Assembly: GCA_949294185.1 (NCBI GenBank)
Contig: CASFGA010000007.1
Span: forward strand, 1 to 64,000
Source: an uncultured Bacteroides sp.
GTDB taxonomy: Bacteria > Bacteroidota > Bacteroidia > Bacteroidales > Bacteroidaceae
Reading direction: 5' to 3'
Length of the DNA stretch: 64,000 nt
Of the stretch, positions 24,719 to 33,340 are shown piece by piece. Below the pieces are notes generated by a model that did not search any database, had not been told where the DNA came from, and saw only the letters and a list, made by a program, of their open reading frames with translations. A program made the position numbers and the translations under genes. The stretch's first letter is position 1. Every line of letters starts with the position of its first letter.

Positions 24719-26145
24719 TGATGCACATCGATAATAATCCGCCGATACGAAGTCAGACTGGGCGCACCGTCGTCTGTCACCTCACAGACCCAATGAATCA
24801 GCTTCCCTGCGGCATCCTGCGGTATCACCACGGTATGCTTGCCGCCCTGTCCGGAAACCATCCGGCCTGCCCCTGCATACGTACCGGCTTCGGGCACCGT
24901 CCACCAGCGGAAACTCAGCCCGTCACCGTCAAGGTCATACGAAGCCGAAGCATCGAGCGTGACACGCTCTCCGGCACGACAGTCAAGATGCAAGGCATCC
25001 AATCCGTCCTGTCCGTTTACCACCACTACCGGATTGCGGTTTCCCGTCCCCCGCTCCGCCCAATCCATACGGGCTGCAAAGTTATTGAATACGGCCGGAT
25101 AAAAGTATTCCTCATACTTCTGCGAATGAGGCTTCACCGCCTCGCCATGGTTCGTGTAACAGCGCGTCTCGCCATCGGGAGTCACACCTTGCTCAAAATA
25201 TCCTCCCCAACCCACATTGCCGGGCTGTTCGGGACTGCTCAGTCCGTTCGGCAACACATAGAGAAACGAGGGAGTATCCCCTTCCACCCCCCACTTGTTC
25301 TTCGGATAAATGCGTCCAAGATGCCCGTGCCCCTGTATGTGGGTGGCATATTCCTGCCACTTGCTGCTGCCCAGACTGTTTTGCGACAGCCAGGCACTTT
25401 CATCCCATATAAAGAACAGGTCATCCGAATAGTTCTTGAGCATCCAATGATGCGAGCTAAGCCGATGGTTGTCTCTTTCACCCCATCCCACATCCTGATC
25501 GGTTATGGTATAGACACGCAGCTTACGGAGAAATGCCGCCAGCTCTTCTTGACTCCGCTCCTGACTTACCTGCCAAATGGCCTGTGCCACGGTGTTTCCG
25601 CCGCCCCATACGGCAATCCACAACGGACGTTTGTCGGCCTCATCTGCCAGACGAATCAGGAAATCACTGCCCGCCGAACGGTTGTCTGCTCCCAAAGCAG
25701 CAACCCCCAACTCCCGACAGCCCATCATGGAGCGGCTCCGCAGATATTCGGCACTGGGCCAATACCCCAACACCTGTTTCTCTTCTTCCCGCTCCAACGA
25801 CAGAAAATCCGTCTGGCCGGAACGCCGCATCAGATTAGGCAGGTCGCGTTCATAAGCATCTATAACCGTCTGCAAACTGTCTGCCCATCCCTGCTGATAC
25901 AGCCCGCCACTGCTGTTCCATCCACTTGTGGTAATCAAGGCTTCGATTTCAAACAAATCGGCATGAGCCAGCAAACGTATCATCGACTCCATGTCATCCG
26001 GTTCTATATGAGCCGGAGCAATGTCGGTCAGTACCACCAGGCGCGGCTTCAGAACAGCCGTATCCGACAAGGAAACGGCGGCAACAGACTGACATGTCCA
26101 TAGACAAGCCATCCCGACCAAACAAGCAAACGTTTTTTTCATCAT
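24715..26145 (-). CDS. Exported DUF1593 protein (nucleoside hydrolase-like)
   Basis: A 476-residue protein with a signal peptide (MMKKTFACLVGMACLWTCQSVAA). The N-terminal domain (about 30-330) is of the DUF1593 type, a fold related to nucleoside hydrolases: RLVVLTDIAPAHIEPDDMES, LITTSGWNSSGG and LWIAVWGGGNTVAQ. The C-terminal part (about 370-476) is a small beta domain with a PKD-like start (LDASASYDLDGDGLSFRWW). Relatives are mostly secreted by polysaccharide-degrading bacteria and are uncharacterised. The gene is followed, with a four-base overlap, by the MGMT-like gene and preceded by a DUF418 gene on the same strand (60-base gap). Confidence 0.85.
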   Translation of the reverse strand: MMKKTFACLVGMACLWTCQSVAAVSLSDTAVLKPRLVVLTDIAPAHIEPDDMESMIRLLAHADLFEIEALITTSGWNSSGGLYQQGWADSLQTVIDAYERDLPNLMRRSGQTDFLSLEREEEKQVLGYWPSAEYLRSRSMMGCRELGVAALGADNRSAGSDFLIRLADEADKRPLWIAVWGGGNTVAQAIWQVSQERSQEELAAFLRKLRVYTITDQDVGWGERDNHRLSSHHWMLKNYSDDLFFIWDESAWLSQNSLGSSKWQEYATHIQGHGHLGRIYPKNKWGVEGDTPSFLYVLPNGLSSPEQPGNVGWGGYFEQGVTPDGETRCYTNHGEAVKPHSQKYEEYFYPAVFNNFAARMDWAERGTGNRNPVVVVNGQDGLDALHLDCRAGERVTLDASASYDLDGDGLSFRWWTVPEAGTYAGAGRMVSGQGGKHTVVIPQDAAGKLIHWVCEVTDDGAPSLTSYRRIIIDVHQ

Positions 26146-26205
26146 GGCATAACTGTTTTTAATGTACGAAAAAGGTTACAGAAGGCCCATTGCCATCACA
26201 TCCGC

Positions 26206-27396
26206 CTAACTGCGGTTGCCGCTTCCCATCCAGGTCAGTCTGTGCCAGATGGTCTCCAACGGGCCGCGTTTATAGTGGCGGAACCACCAATGGGCAAAGG
26301 CAAGCTGCGCCAAGAAGAACACGCATCCTATCAGCAGGCTATAGGTTGTGCCGCAAACCTTATGCAACTCAAGCCCGTATCCGAAATAAAGGAAACTTCC
26401 GATAACCGACTGCATGATATAATCGGTCAGACTCATCTGTCCGTAAGGAGCCAGGATGCGCTGCACCTTTCCGTCGTTCGCCCAATAAAGCAACAGAAAG
26501 GCACCCACTATCGACAGCATGAAAAACAGATTATACCAAGAATTGAGGATGGTCTGCATGGTTTCGAGCACAAAAGCCGACTCTATCTGTGTATAGACGA
26601 AGCTTTTGAAGAAATACATCACTACGGCTGCCGGAAGACTAAGGCACAAAACCCGCTGCCAGAAGAGGCGGGAACTTGACAACGCTTCGGGTGTAGAGGC
26701 ACTGAAGTAGCCTTTACGCCCCAACCAAAGTCCCAACATGAAAAGAGCGCATGTCTGGAACACGCGTCCGTAGCACCATGCCCAGTTCAGACTGGCCAAC
26801 TGACCGGTTACAAAGTTCACCTTCACCATTTCCCACCAGGAATGCCCTCCCAACTGCGGATAGACATCCCCCAAAGAGTAAATCATCTGCCGGGGAGCAA
26901 ATGTCGGGTCAAACATCGCCCAAATCACCTTTATCCATTCCACCGGCTGAAGCATGAGGAACATCGCCAACAAAAACAACGGCTTGTTCCGCCAATGGCG
27001 CACAGGAACCAGCACAAACCCCAGAATGGCATAGAGCACCAAGATTTCACCGGGGAAAAAACAGGCATTGACAAAACCGAAACCTAACAACAGAAGCAGA
27101 CGCCACATGTACCGGTTCTTGAAATCTTCACCGCGCTTTGCCGCACTGCGGCTCTGAAGGTAAAAGGTAAACCCGAAAAGCAAGGCAAAAATGGCATACG
27201 CCTTCCCTGAAAAACAGAAAAACAGCATATCCCACAAATTATCGTCGAGTGACTTCAGCGTTCCGGCAGGAGTCTCGGGGAAGGAATAATAATTGAAATG
27301 TTCAATGTTGTGAAGCAGAATGATGCCCATCACGGCAAAACCACGCAAGGCATCAATGGCCAAAATACGCTCTTTCTTGCGAACTTGTGTTTCCAT
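26206..27396 (-). CDS. DUF418 membrane protein (YeiB-like)
   Basis: A 396-residue inner-membrane protein with about ten helices. It opens with the family signature RILAIDALRGFAVMGIILLH and ends with the DUF418 block (PYGQMSLTDYIMQSVIGSFL, LAFAHWWFRHYKRGPLETIW). The N-terminal signature is shared with acyltransferase-3 and heparan acetyltransferase-like proteins, so transfer of acyl groups across the membrane is possible but not established. A possible promoter lies at 27443-27414 on the minus strand (TTTG, 18 bases, AATCTTTG), overlapping the secG terminator. DUF1593 and MGMT-like genes follow. Confidence 0.88.
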   Translation of the reverse strand: METQVRKKERILAIDALRGFAVMGIILLHNIEHFNYYSFPETPAGTLKSLDDNLWDMLFFCFSGKAYAIFALLFGFTFYLQSRSAAKRGEDFKNRYMWRLLLLLGFGFVNACFFPGEILVLYAILGFVLVPVRHWRNKPLFLLAMFLMLQPVEWIKVIWAMFDPTFAPRQMIYSLGDVYPQLGGHSWWEMVKVNFVTGQLASLNWAWCYGRVFQTCALFMLGLWLGRKGYFSASTPEALSSSRLFWQRVLCLSLPAAVVMYFFKSFVYTQIESAFVLETMQTILNSWYNLFFMLSIVGAFLLLYWANDGKVQRILAPYGQMSLTDYIMQSVIGSFLYFGYGLELHKVCGTTYSLLIGCVFFLAQLAFAHWWFRHYKRGPLETIWHRLTWMGSGNRS

Positions 27397-27440
27397 AAAA
27401 GTTTAAAGACAAACAAAGATTTCCTAAAAATATAATCACC

Positions 27441-27522
27441 AAAAACAAATCGGGCACAGATGGTGCAGATTCTCACTTGTTCCGGCACTCCGCCGGAAAG
27501 CCTGCATCATCCATGCCCGATT
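27441..27522 (-). terminator. Long branched terminator of the secG operon
   Basis: Minus-strand AATCGGGCATGGATGATGCAG (right side, 27522-27502) pairs with CTGCACCATCTGTGCCCGATT (left side, 27468-27448) with a few mismatches, enclosing a small inner hairpin TCCGGC/GCCGGA (27481-27496). A T-rich tail (TGTTTTTGG) follows. The size is unusual for a simple terminator. Confidence 0.6.
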
Positions 27523-27549
27523 CCTTACTTTACAAAGTTATTCATCTAT

Positions 27550-27918
27550 TCATTTGGCTGAATCGCTTGCAGCAGGAGTCGCAGCGTCAGCCGGAGCATC
27601 TGTCTGAGGAGCGGCAAAACCGGCAGGAGCATTCAGCGGATTGGTCTTCTGCTCTTCGATAGCCTGTTCCATGATAACAGAGGTATCTGTCGCAGCAGAA
27701 GGGATGACATACGAAGTGGCAATGCTGACAACCACCATGAATATGGCCAACCCCCATGTAAGCTTTTCAATAAAATCAGTAGTCTTGCGCACGCCCATAA
27801 TCTGATTGGAAGACGCGAATGCGGAGGACAAGCCTCCTCCCTTAGAGTTCTGCACCAATACAACGAAACACATCAACACCGATGCAAGCACCATTAATAC
27901 AATAAACAATACGTACAT
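27550..27918 (-). CDS. secG: Preprotein translocase subunit SecG
   Basis: SecG assists SecYEG-driven protein export at the inner membrane. The 122-residue protein has two membrane helices (YVLFIVLMVLASVLMCFVVL and LTWGLAIFMVVVSIATSYV) joined by the conserved loop QNSKGGGLSSAFASSNQIMG. The C-terminal 40 residues are a low-complexity A/P/T/D-rich tail (APAGFAAPQTDAPADAATPA), longer than in E. coli. It is last in an operon after a TPR-like gene (six-base gap), lptE and a sigma-54-type regulator, and a large terminator follows. Confidence 0.95.
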   Translation of the reverse strand: MYVLFIVLMVLASVLMCFVVLVQNSKGGGLSSAFASSNQIMGVRKTTDFIEKLTWGLAIFMVVVSIATSYVIPSAATDTSVIMEQAIEEQKTNPLNAPAGFAAPQTDAPADAATPAASDSAK

Positions 27919-27924
27919 TTTCTT

Positions 27925-28680
27925 TTATTTTGATTTAGCGTTAATAATCAGTTTCTCCAAAAATCTTATCTGGTCTGCAAAGTAAGTATTTTTTTTTCGA
28001 TATTTCAAATTTAATTTTTTAATAATTTCCAGTGCCTTATCATAGCGCTGCTGCTTTATGTAGATTTTGGCAAGCGTTTCGGTAAAATAATTCTCTTCGC
28101 CGCCTTCCTCACCGTCTTCTTCAGGGACGACAGCCGCACTTCCTTCCCTTTCCGCCTCTTCACCTTCCTTTCCCTCCGCGACCTGCAAGGTCTGGCCTTC
28201 GGCAGCCTTTTCAATAAAGCTGTCTATCAGCTCCTGCCCACGCAGAGGCAACGCATCCGATGTTTCGGAAGAAGCCTCCTCCCTCATCAGAACGGAAGTA
28301 TAATCCACTGCGGCCATTTCAGGCAAGGGAAGCTCCTCCGACATGGGTTGGGGAAGCTCCGACAGGAAACGGTCTATCAGGTCAAGCGTACGGTCTGCAC
28401 CTTCTGTCTCTCCCTTATCAGCCGTTTCATGCTTCTCTATTTTAAAGCGCCCGCCCTCAATGTAATAAAACAACACCCCGACATCCGCTACGAACAAAGC
28501 CCCCCGGCGAAGCTCGTCACTGAAAACAGGCTCATGCAGCAGGTACAGATTTTTCAGATACAGCACCCAAGCCGTCTGGAAATAAGGATATTCTGCCACA
28601 AGCCGCTTCAGCTCACGCAAGGTATCCGCGTCCAACAGTTCCGGATGCTCCATCCATCGGTTCAATTGTTGCTGTGTCAT
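27925..28680 (-). CDS. TPR-like protein of the lptE-secG operon
   Basis: A 251-residue soluble protein. Its N-terminal helices (LRELKRLVAEYPYFQTAWVL) and C-terminal segment (TLAKIYIKQQRYDKALEIIK, then LNLKYRKKNTYFADQIRFLE) are like tetratricopeptide repeats. Between them is a long acidic, glutamate-rich linker (about 95-200). No signal peptide is seen, so it is probably cytoplasmic. Its place between lptE and secG is a gene order I regard as typical of Bacteroidales, but no function is known to me; an accessory role in envelope protein or lipopolysaccharide handling is only a guess. Confidence 0.8.
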   Translation of the reverse strand: MTQQQLNRWMEHPELLDADTLRELKRLVAEYPYFQTAWVLYLKNLYLLHEPVFSDELRRGALFVADVGVLFYYIEGGRFKIEKHETADKGETEGADRTLDLIDRFLSELPQPMSEELPLPEMAAVDYTSVLMREEASSETSDALPLRGQELIDSFIEKAAEGQTLQVAEGKEGEEAEREGSAAVVPEEDGEEGGEENYFTETLAKIYIKQQRYDKALEIIKKLNLKYRKKNTYFADQIRFLEKLIINAKSK

Positions 28681-28690
28681 ATCCGTCAGT

Positions 28691-29218
28691 TTACCAGTTG
28701 GCCACAGTTGCGTTAAAGATCTGCTCCACTATCTCGTCAATCATCTGGTCGACCAGATCCTCCTGAACGGCGGAAAGCTGCTGACTGGAATTATATTCGC
28801 GACTGGCGGAAAACTGCTGTTCAAAGTCCTCCACATGATTGGTATTGTTTACAAAGCGTACATTGACCGTCATACGAAGTTCAGCCATCGTAGAATAACC
28901 GTCGGAACCGATACCTTTATTGTAGGCATTGTAGTTGGTAATCTCACCAGACAGCTCGAGGTCGCCTCCCTGACGCACCTGCTTCAGGCGAGTCTGCTGC
29001 ACATAAATGTCTTGCAGCGCGGTGTTGAACATCGACTCCATAGGGCCCCACACAAAAGCCGCCGAACGGTTAGGGAAATTCTCAAACGAAATGGTCTTTA
29101 CCTTATCATAGTTGATGGACGAACCATTGAATTTATAAGAGATTGTGCATGCCGCAAGCATGCATGACATTACAGCAGCCACAAGCAAGACTGCCTTTCT
29201 TTTCTTAATCAAGCCCAT
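28691..29218 (-). CDS. lptE: LptE-type LPS-assembly lipoprotein
   Basis: A 175-residue lipoprotein (MSCMLAACTISYKFNG; lipobox cysteine near residue 24) of the Bacteroidetes LptE family. LptE plugs the LptD barrel and helps place lipopolysaccharide in the outer membrane. Family stretches include GSSINYDKVKTISFENFPNR and GGDLELSGEITNYNAYN. Its first 14 bases overlap the end of the sigma-54-type activator gene and it is followed by the TPR-like gene after 10 bases, so the three are one transcript. Confidence 0.9.
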   Translation of the reverse strand: MGLIKKRKAVLLVAAVMSCMLAACTISYKFNGSSINYDKVKTISFENFPNRSAAFVWGPMESMFNTALQDIYVQQTRLKQVRQGGDLELSGEITNYNAYNKGIGSDGYSTMAELRMTVNVRFVNNTNHVEDFEQQFSASREYNSSQQLSAVQEDLVDQMIDEIVEQIFNATVANW

Positions 29219-30488
29219 ATTCTTTTATTTTTCGATAAAGGGTACGTTCAGATATCTTCAAATCATTCGCCGCACTTTTCCGTTTGCCGTGATGACGCTC
29301 CAAAGCCTTGCGGATCATCTCTTTCTCCACCTCGTCCAATGAAAGGTTTTCTTCCACATACTCTTCCGTATCCTGCACTTCAGAGGCTTCCCCCACCATC
29401 GGCTTGGCCGGAGTGATATGGCTTACCGGCTGAATGGGTGTCATCACCACGGGCTGGTCTGGCCGGACCAGGCTGACAGAAGCATTCGGGATATACTGTA
29501 CCGGCTCCCGGGATGCGGATACAGGCTTACCATCCGCCCGCTCTCTCATGATGTCACTCATACATTTCTTCAGTTCCGTCACATCGCGCCGCATGTCAAA
29601 CAATACCTGATAAAGTATTTCACGCTCGCTCTCGAAGCTTTTCCGGTTTCCTCCCGAAGCCTTTCCGCCACCCATCAATGCCGGCAGATGAGACTCAGGC
29701 TGCGGAGGCAGGTAATTCTGAAGAATCTCCGGCGTGATGTCACGGTTGGTCTCGATAATGGATATCTGTTCCGTAATGTTCTTCAGCTGGCGGACATTTC
29801 CCGGCCACGGATAAGCGGCAAGCATCCGCTTGGCTTCTTCCGTAAGCTGAATGGCAGGCATCCGGTATTTTTCAGCGAAATCGGCGGAGAACTTGCGAAA
29901 CAGCAACACAATATCGTCGGTGCGCTCACGCAAGGGAGGTATCTTGATAGGCACGGTATTCAAACGATAATACAAGTCTTCCCGGAAACGGCCGTCGGCC
30001 AACGCCTCGGCAAAGTTGACATTCGTGGCCGCCACGATGCGCACATCCGTCTTCTGCACCTTCGATGAACCGACCTTTATATATTCACCCGACTCAAGCA
30101 CACGCAAAAGGCGAGCCTGAGTGGAAAGCGGAAGCTCTCCCACTTCATCCAGAAAAATCGTACCGCCATTGGCTTCGGCAAAGTAACCGTTACGGTCGCT
30201 GATCGCCCCGGTAAACGCCCCCTTTTCATGACCGAAAAGTTCGGAGTCAATAGTCCCCTCGGGGATGGCACCGCAATTGACAGCGATATAAGGGCCATGC
30301 TTGCGGCGGCTGAACTGATGAATGATCTGCGGAAAGCTTTCCTTACCCACACCGCTCTCTCCGGTCACCAGAACCGACAGGTCAGTCGGAGCCACCTGCA
30401 TGGCAATATCAATGGCCCGGTTCAGAGCTTCGGCGTTTCCGATGATTCCAAACCGCAGTTTCACATTCTGTATTTCTGATTTTACCAT
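29205..30488 (-). CDS. Sigma-54-dependent activator without receiver domain
   Basis: A 427-residue bacterial enhancer-binding protein. The AAA+ domain fills residues 11-260: Walker A GESGVGKE (43-50), GAFTGA loop (90-95) that contacts sigma-54, Walker B IFLDEVG (111-117) and the arginine-finger region FREDLYYRLN. It has no N-terminal receiver or sensor domain. A long proline-rich linker (about 262-375) leads to a Fis-type helix-turn-helix (EMIRKALERHHGKRKSAAND, then SERTLYRKIKEYGLD). The start at 30488 is preceded by AGAGAGGA; upstream in-frame ATG was rejected because the promoter lies there. It is first gene of the lptE-secG operon, which suggests control linked to envelope biogenesis. Confidence 0.93.
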   Translation of the reverse strand: MVKSEIQNVKLRFGIIGNAEALNRAIDIAMQVAPTDLSVLVTGESGVGKESFPQIIHQFSRRKHGPYIAVNCGAIPEGTIDSELFGHEKGAFTGAISDRNGYFAEANGGTIFLDEVGELPLSTQARLLRVLESGEYIKVGSSKVQKTDVRIVAATNVNFAEALADGRFREDLYYRLNTVPIKIPPLRERTDDIVLLFRKFSADFAEKYRMPAIQLTEEAKRMLAAYPWPGNVRQLKNITEQISIIETNRDITPEILQNYLPPQPESHLPALMGGGKASGGNRKSFESEREILYQVLFDMRRDVTELKKCMSDIMRERADGKPVSASREPVQYIPNASVSLVRPDQPVVMTPIQPVSHITPAKPMVGEASEVQDTEEYVEENLSLDEVEKEMIRKALERHHGKRKSAANDLKISERTLYRKIKEYGLD

Positions 30489-30513
30489 AATATCCTCTCT
30501 GCATTTAGTATGA

Positions 30514-30544
30514 CAAAAATACAAAAAATTATCCGGCAACGCAA
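30514..30544 (-). promoter_or_regulatory. Promoter of the sigma-54 activator-lptE-secG operon
   Basis: Minus-strand TTG (30544-30542), 20 bases and TATTTTTG (30521-30514) fit the Bacteroidetes pattern, 26 bases before the start codon. Confidence 0.5.
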
Positions 30545-30563
30545 TTTTGGCAGAAAAAAGCTG

Positions 30564-33203
30564 TCAGAATACAGTACGTATCATGAAACGTATCCCCCAC
30601 TTGTTAGCCGTAGGAAGGTCATTATAGTTCAGACGGCGCACATATTCCACATGCAGAAGCTTGAATATGTTGTGAATGCCGACACTTACCTCTACATAAG
30701 GCTTCTTCTTGTCCATCACATAGCTTGATGTATGGAAGTTTCCGGCAGCGTCATAATGGCCGGGAAACATCATCAGCCGCCCGTCGTTCCGGTTCTGCGG
30801 AAGCATCGGATTATTCTTGTCCGTCAATGTCCCCCACAGACATTTGACACCGATAAACTCACGCCACTTCAACTTCTTGAGCAGCGGAATGCGGTTGAAC
30901 AGCTTTCCCTGCATATTCCACGACACATCAAGCGAAGCATAGCGGTCGTTCAGAAACTCCATATTGTTGATAAGATTGAAAGTCTCCTCCTGAATGATAT
31001 ACGACAGGTTGGCCGCCGGCATGATCAGAAGCGGGAAGGGAACCTTGTTCCACTGAATGCCTCCCTTGACGGAAGTATCGATATTTCCCCACGAGCTCAG
31101 CCACCACCGCTTGTAGAAGCTCACCTCGCTCATGTTATAGGTATAGTCTGAGCCAAGCACGCCCTTCACCCCTACAGTATGCTGCAACGTAAAGACCGGC
31201 GCATCGAGGTTGATGGGCAGACGGCGCTGCTTGGTGTTGATGAAAGTCTCGCCCGGAGCATACCGGAGGGCGACCGTAGCTTCGGCCACCGAAAAGTCGT
31301 GGACGTTATAGGGCGAACGCACCCATTCCGTGCCCGCAAGCTCTCCGGAAGCGATGGCCTGCTGCAACTGGCTTTCGCCCGCCATCGTGCGGTAAAACAG
31401 CTTCCCGCACGGTTCGTAGTTGGAATGTTTCAGTTCAATGGTAGTCTTCAAGCCCGACTCACGCTCCAGCTGATATTTGAGACTTGCCGTGCGCTCGTAA
31501 TTATATTGGTCGACCGAGGTCACCTTCAGCGAGGTAAAGACATTGTCCTTGTCCGTACCCATAAACTTGTCGGTGGGCAGCATGTTGTCATACGAGTAAG
31601 CCAATGTCAGCGAATTGATGGGATACTCTCTCGGCAGATACTCCTTTTTATTGAACGAATACTCAAGCTGGGCCTTATACTTGGACTTCTCATCCTTGAA
31701 TCCGTAGGCGTAATATCCGCTCAAGAACAGATGAGGATGGAGATTGGCCGTGGTCTGTGCCGAAGCACGCAGACGCAGCCCGTCGATATAGTTGCTCGAA
31801 ATCATGGTGTTGATAGGCCCGATATCCACCTTGCTCGGCTTTCCGCGTGTACCCGTCTCCACAAAGTTCTCGATAAACGCCTTCGCGATGAACATGATAT
31901 ACTTGAACCCCTTTATCTTGCTCAGATTCTCGACAAACGAGTCCATCCGGTTTTCCGATTCGGTGAGCTGGGTAGGCCGGTATTCCTTCCAGAAGGAATC
32001 GTCGCGCATCATAGCGTTCACATCCTTGATTTCATCCCCTTTCCGCTTGAAAATCTTGTCGGTCACCGGGTCGAATCCAAAATCGGAATAGCGTGTGGTG
32101 CGTCTCACCTGAAACGAGCCGAGCAGCTTCTTCAGATAAGAAAGTTCGCAGGTCATGTCATCCACCATCAGAACCCATTCCCCCGAAGGCAGTTGGCCGA
32201 ACTCCTGCTGGATAATCATGAGGTCGACGAAGTTGATGTCCGTCTTCTTGGGAAGATTCATCGTACATTTCTTCACACGGAATGTCGAGTCGGCCAGAAT
32301 ATAAAGATTGCCCGTAAAGCCGAAATCCTGCGGATTGTTGGGAACGAAGGACAGATGGAAGCACTTTTCACGGTCGACCATGATTGTGTCCATGATGTAA
32401 TATCTGTAAAAGTTGATGCCCGCATCAGAGATGGGACTGTCGAACGGATATTGCAGGAAGCGGAAGCGGTCTTTATAGATGTTGATGTCCTGAAACACAT
32501 CCTTCAGCACCGCCGTGAGCATGTCGCCCGTGTTGAAAAGCTCGTTGACCCCCGACGAGTTCAGCCCCTTTATGATGGTCTTCTCGCTGTGAGGCTCCTT
32601 GCGGTATACCTTTTCCGACACGGTTTCATCCACCGATATGGGGAGGATGTTCTTGCCCGTCACTTCGCACACTTCCACCTGGTCGCGGAAGAACGGATAT
32701 TTCTTGAAGAGATTCGACTCGCGCAGCGAATCGGTGGTGATATTGTTCAGCGAAAAAGTAATCTTCTGGTATTTGGTGTAATGATAATAATCGTTCACGC
32801 CCAAGTCGTTCAGCTGCTTTGCGGCAATAACCTTCTTCATCATCTCCACCGCCGGATTGTTCTTACGGGAATACTTTTCCTTTTTCGGCTTTACGATAAC
32901 CTCATCAAGCATCAGGTCGGCCTTCATCTTCACATCAAGCCTGCGCGTATTCGGCGACACCCGCAGCACCTGCGTGGTATATCCCACCATCGAAAATGTC
33001 AGCTCGTTCCATCCGGCATGAGCGTTTATTGAATAATTGCCGTCTATATCCGTAATTACCCCTACCCCTTTTCCTTCGTAATACACGTTCAGATAAGGTA
33101 TAGGCTCTCCGGTCTCCGAATCTGTCACTACTCCCTGAATCTGGGCAGAAAGTTTCACAACTCCCATGCACAATACCAACAGAAAAAATAACCTTTTTAC
33201 CAT
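30564..33203 (-). CDS. DUF5686 outer-membrane protein with carboxypeptidase-regulatory-like domain
   Basis: An 879-residue exported protein: signal peptide MVKRLFFLLVLCMGVVKLSA, a CarboxypepD_reg-like beta-sandwich (about 20-110; IQGVVTDSETGEPIPYLNVY, GVITDIDGNYSINA), then the DUF5686 region, whose latter half is probably a large outer-membrane barrel and ends in an aromatic residue (RFMIRTVF). The N-terminal module is the same kind found in SusC-like receptors, but no TonB-dependent plug follows. Function is unknown. It stands alone under a strong predicted promoter (33241-33272); the longer frame upstream is excluded by the signal peptide. Confidence 0.88.
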   Translation of the reverse strand: MVKRLFFLLVLCMGVVKLSAQIQGVVTDSETGEPIPYLNVYYEGKGVGVITDIDGNYSINAHAGWNELTFSMVGYTTQVLRVSPNTRRLDVKMKADLMLDEVIVKPKKEKYSRKNNPAVEMMKKVIAAKQLNDLGVNDYYHYTKYQKITFSLNNITTDSLRESNLFKKYPFFRDQVEVCEVTGKNILPISVDETVSEKVYRKEPHSEKTIIKGLNSSGVNELFNTGDMLTAVLKDVFQDINIYKDRFRFLQYPFDSPISDAGINFYRYYIMDTIMVDREKCFHLSFVPNNPQDFGFTGNLYILADSTFRVKKCTMNLPKKTDINFVDLMIIQQEFGQLPSGEWVLMVDDMTCELSYLKKLLGSFQVRRTTRYSDFGFDPVTDKIFKRKGDEIKDVNAMMRDDSFWKEYRPTQLTESENRMDSFVENLSKIKGFKYIMFIAKAFIENFVETGTRGKPSKVDIGPINTMISSNYIDGLRLRASAQTTANLHPHLFLSGYYAYGFKDEKSKYKAQLEYSFNKKEYLPREYPINSLTLAYSYDNMLPTDKFMGTDKDNVFTSLKVTSVDQYNYERTASLKYQLERESGLKTTIELKHSNYEPCGKLFYRTMAGESQLQQAIASGELAGTEWVRSPYNVHDFSVAEATVALRYAPGETFINTKQRRLPINLDAPVFTLQHTVGVKGVLGSDYTYNMSEVSFYKRWWLSSWGNIDTSVKGGIQWNKVPFPLLIMPAANLSYIIQEETFNLINNMEFLNDRYASLDVSWNMQGKLFNRIPLLKKLKWREFIGVKCLWGTLTDKNNPMLPQNRNDGRLMMFPGHYDAAGNFHTSSYVMDKKKPYVEVSVGIHNIFKLLHVEYVRRLNYNDLPTANKWGIRFMIRTVF

Positions 33204-33240
33204 ATATATTCTAAGACCTTCTCTTTTTATTATGAGCATG

Positions 33241-33272
33241 CAAAGTTACGCAGTGTGCGGGTCTCTTACAAA
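33241..33272 (-). promoter_or_regulatory. Promoter of the DUF5686 gene
   Basis: Minus-strand TTTG (33272-33269), exactly 20 bases and TAACTTTG (33248-33241) match the consensus perfectly, 38 bases before the start codon. Confidence 0.65.
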
Positions 33273-33340
33273 TTTAAGGGACGGAAATAATATAATCTTA
33301 CCTTTTTTTATGAATAATAGCATAATATTTCCTGTTCCGT

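Noticed and set aside
31179..33032. 617-codon frame opposite the DUF5686 gene
   Set aside because: Shadow of the real gene, which has a signal peptide, a promoter and known domains; this translation has none.
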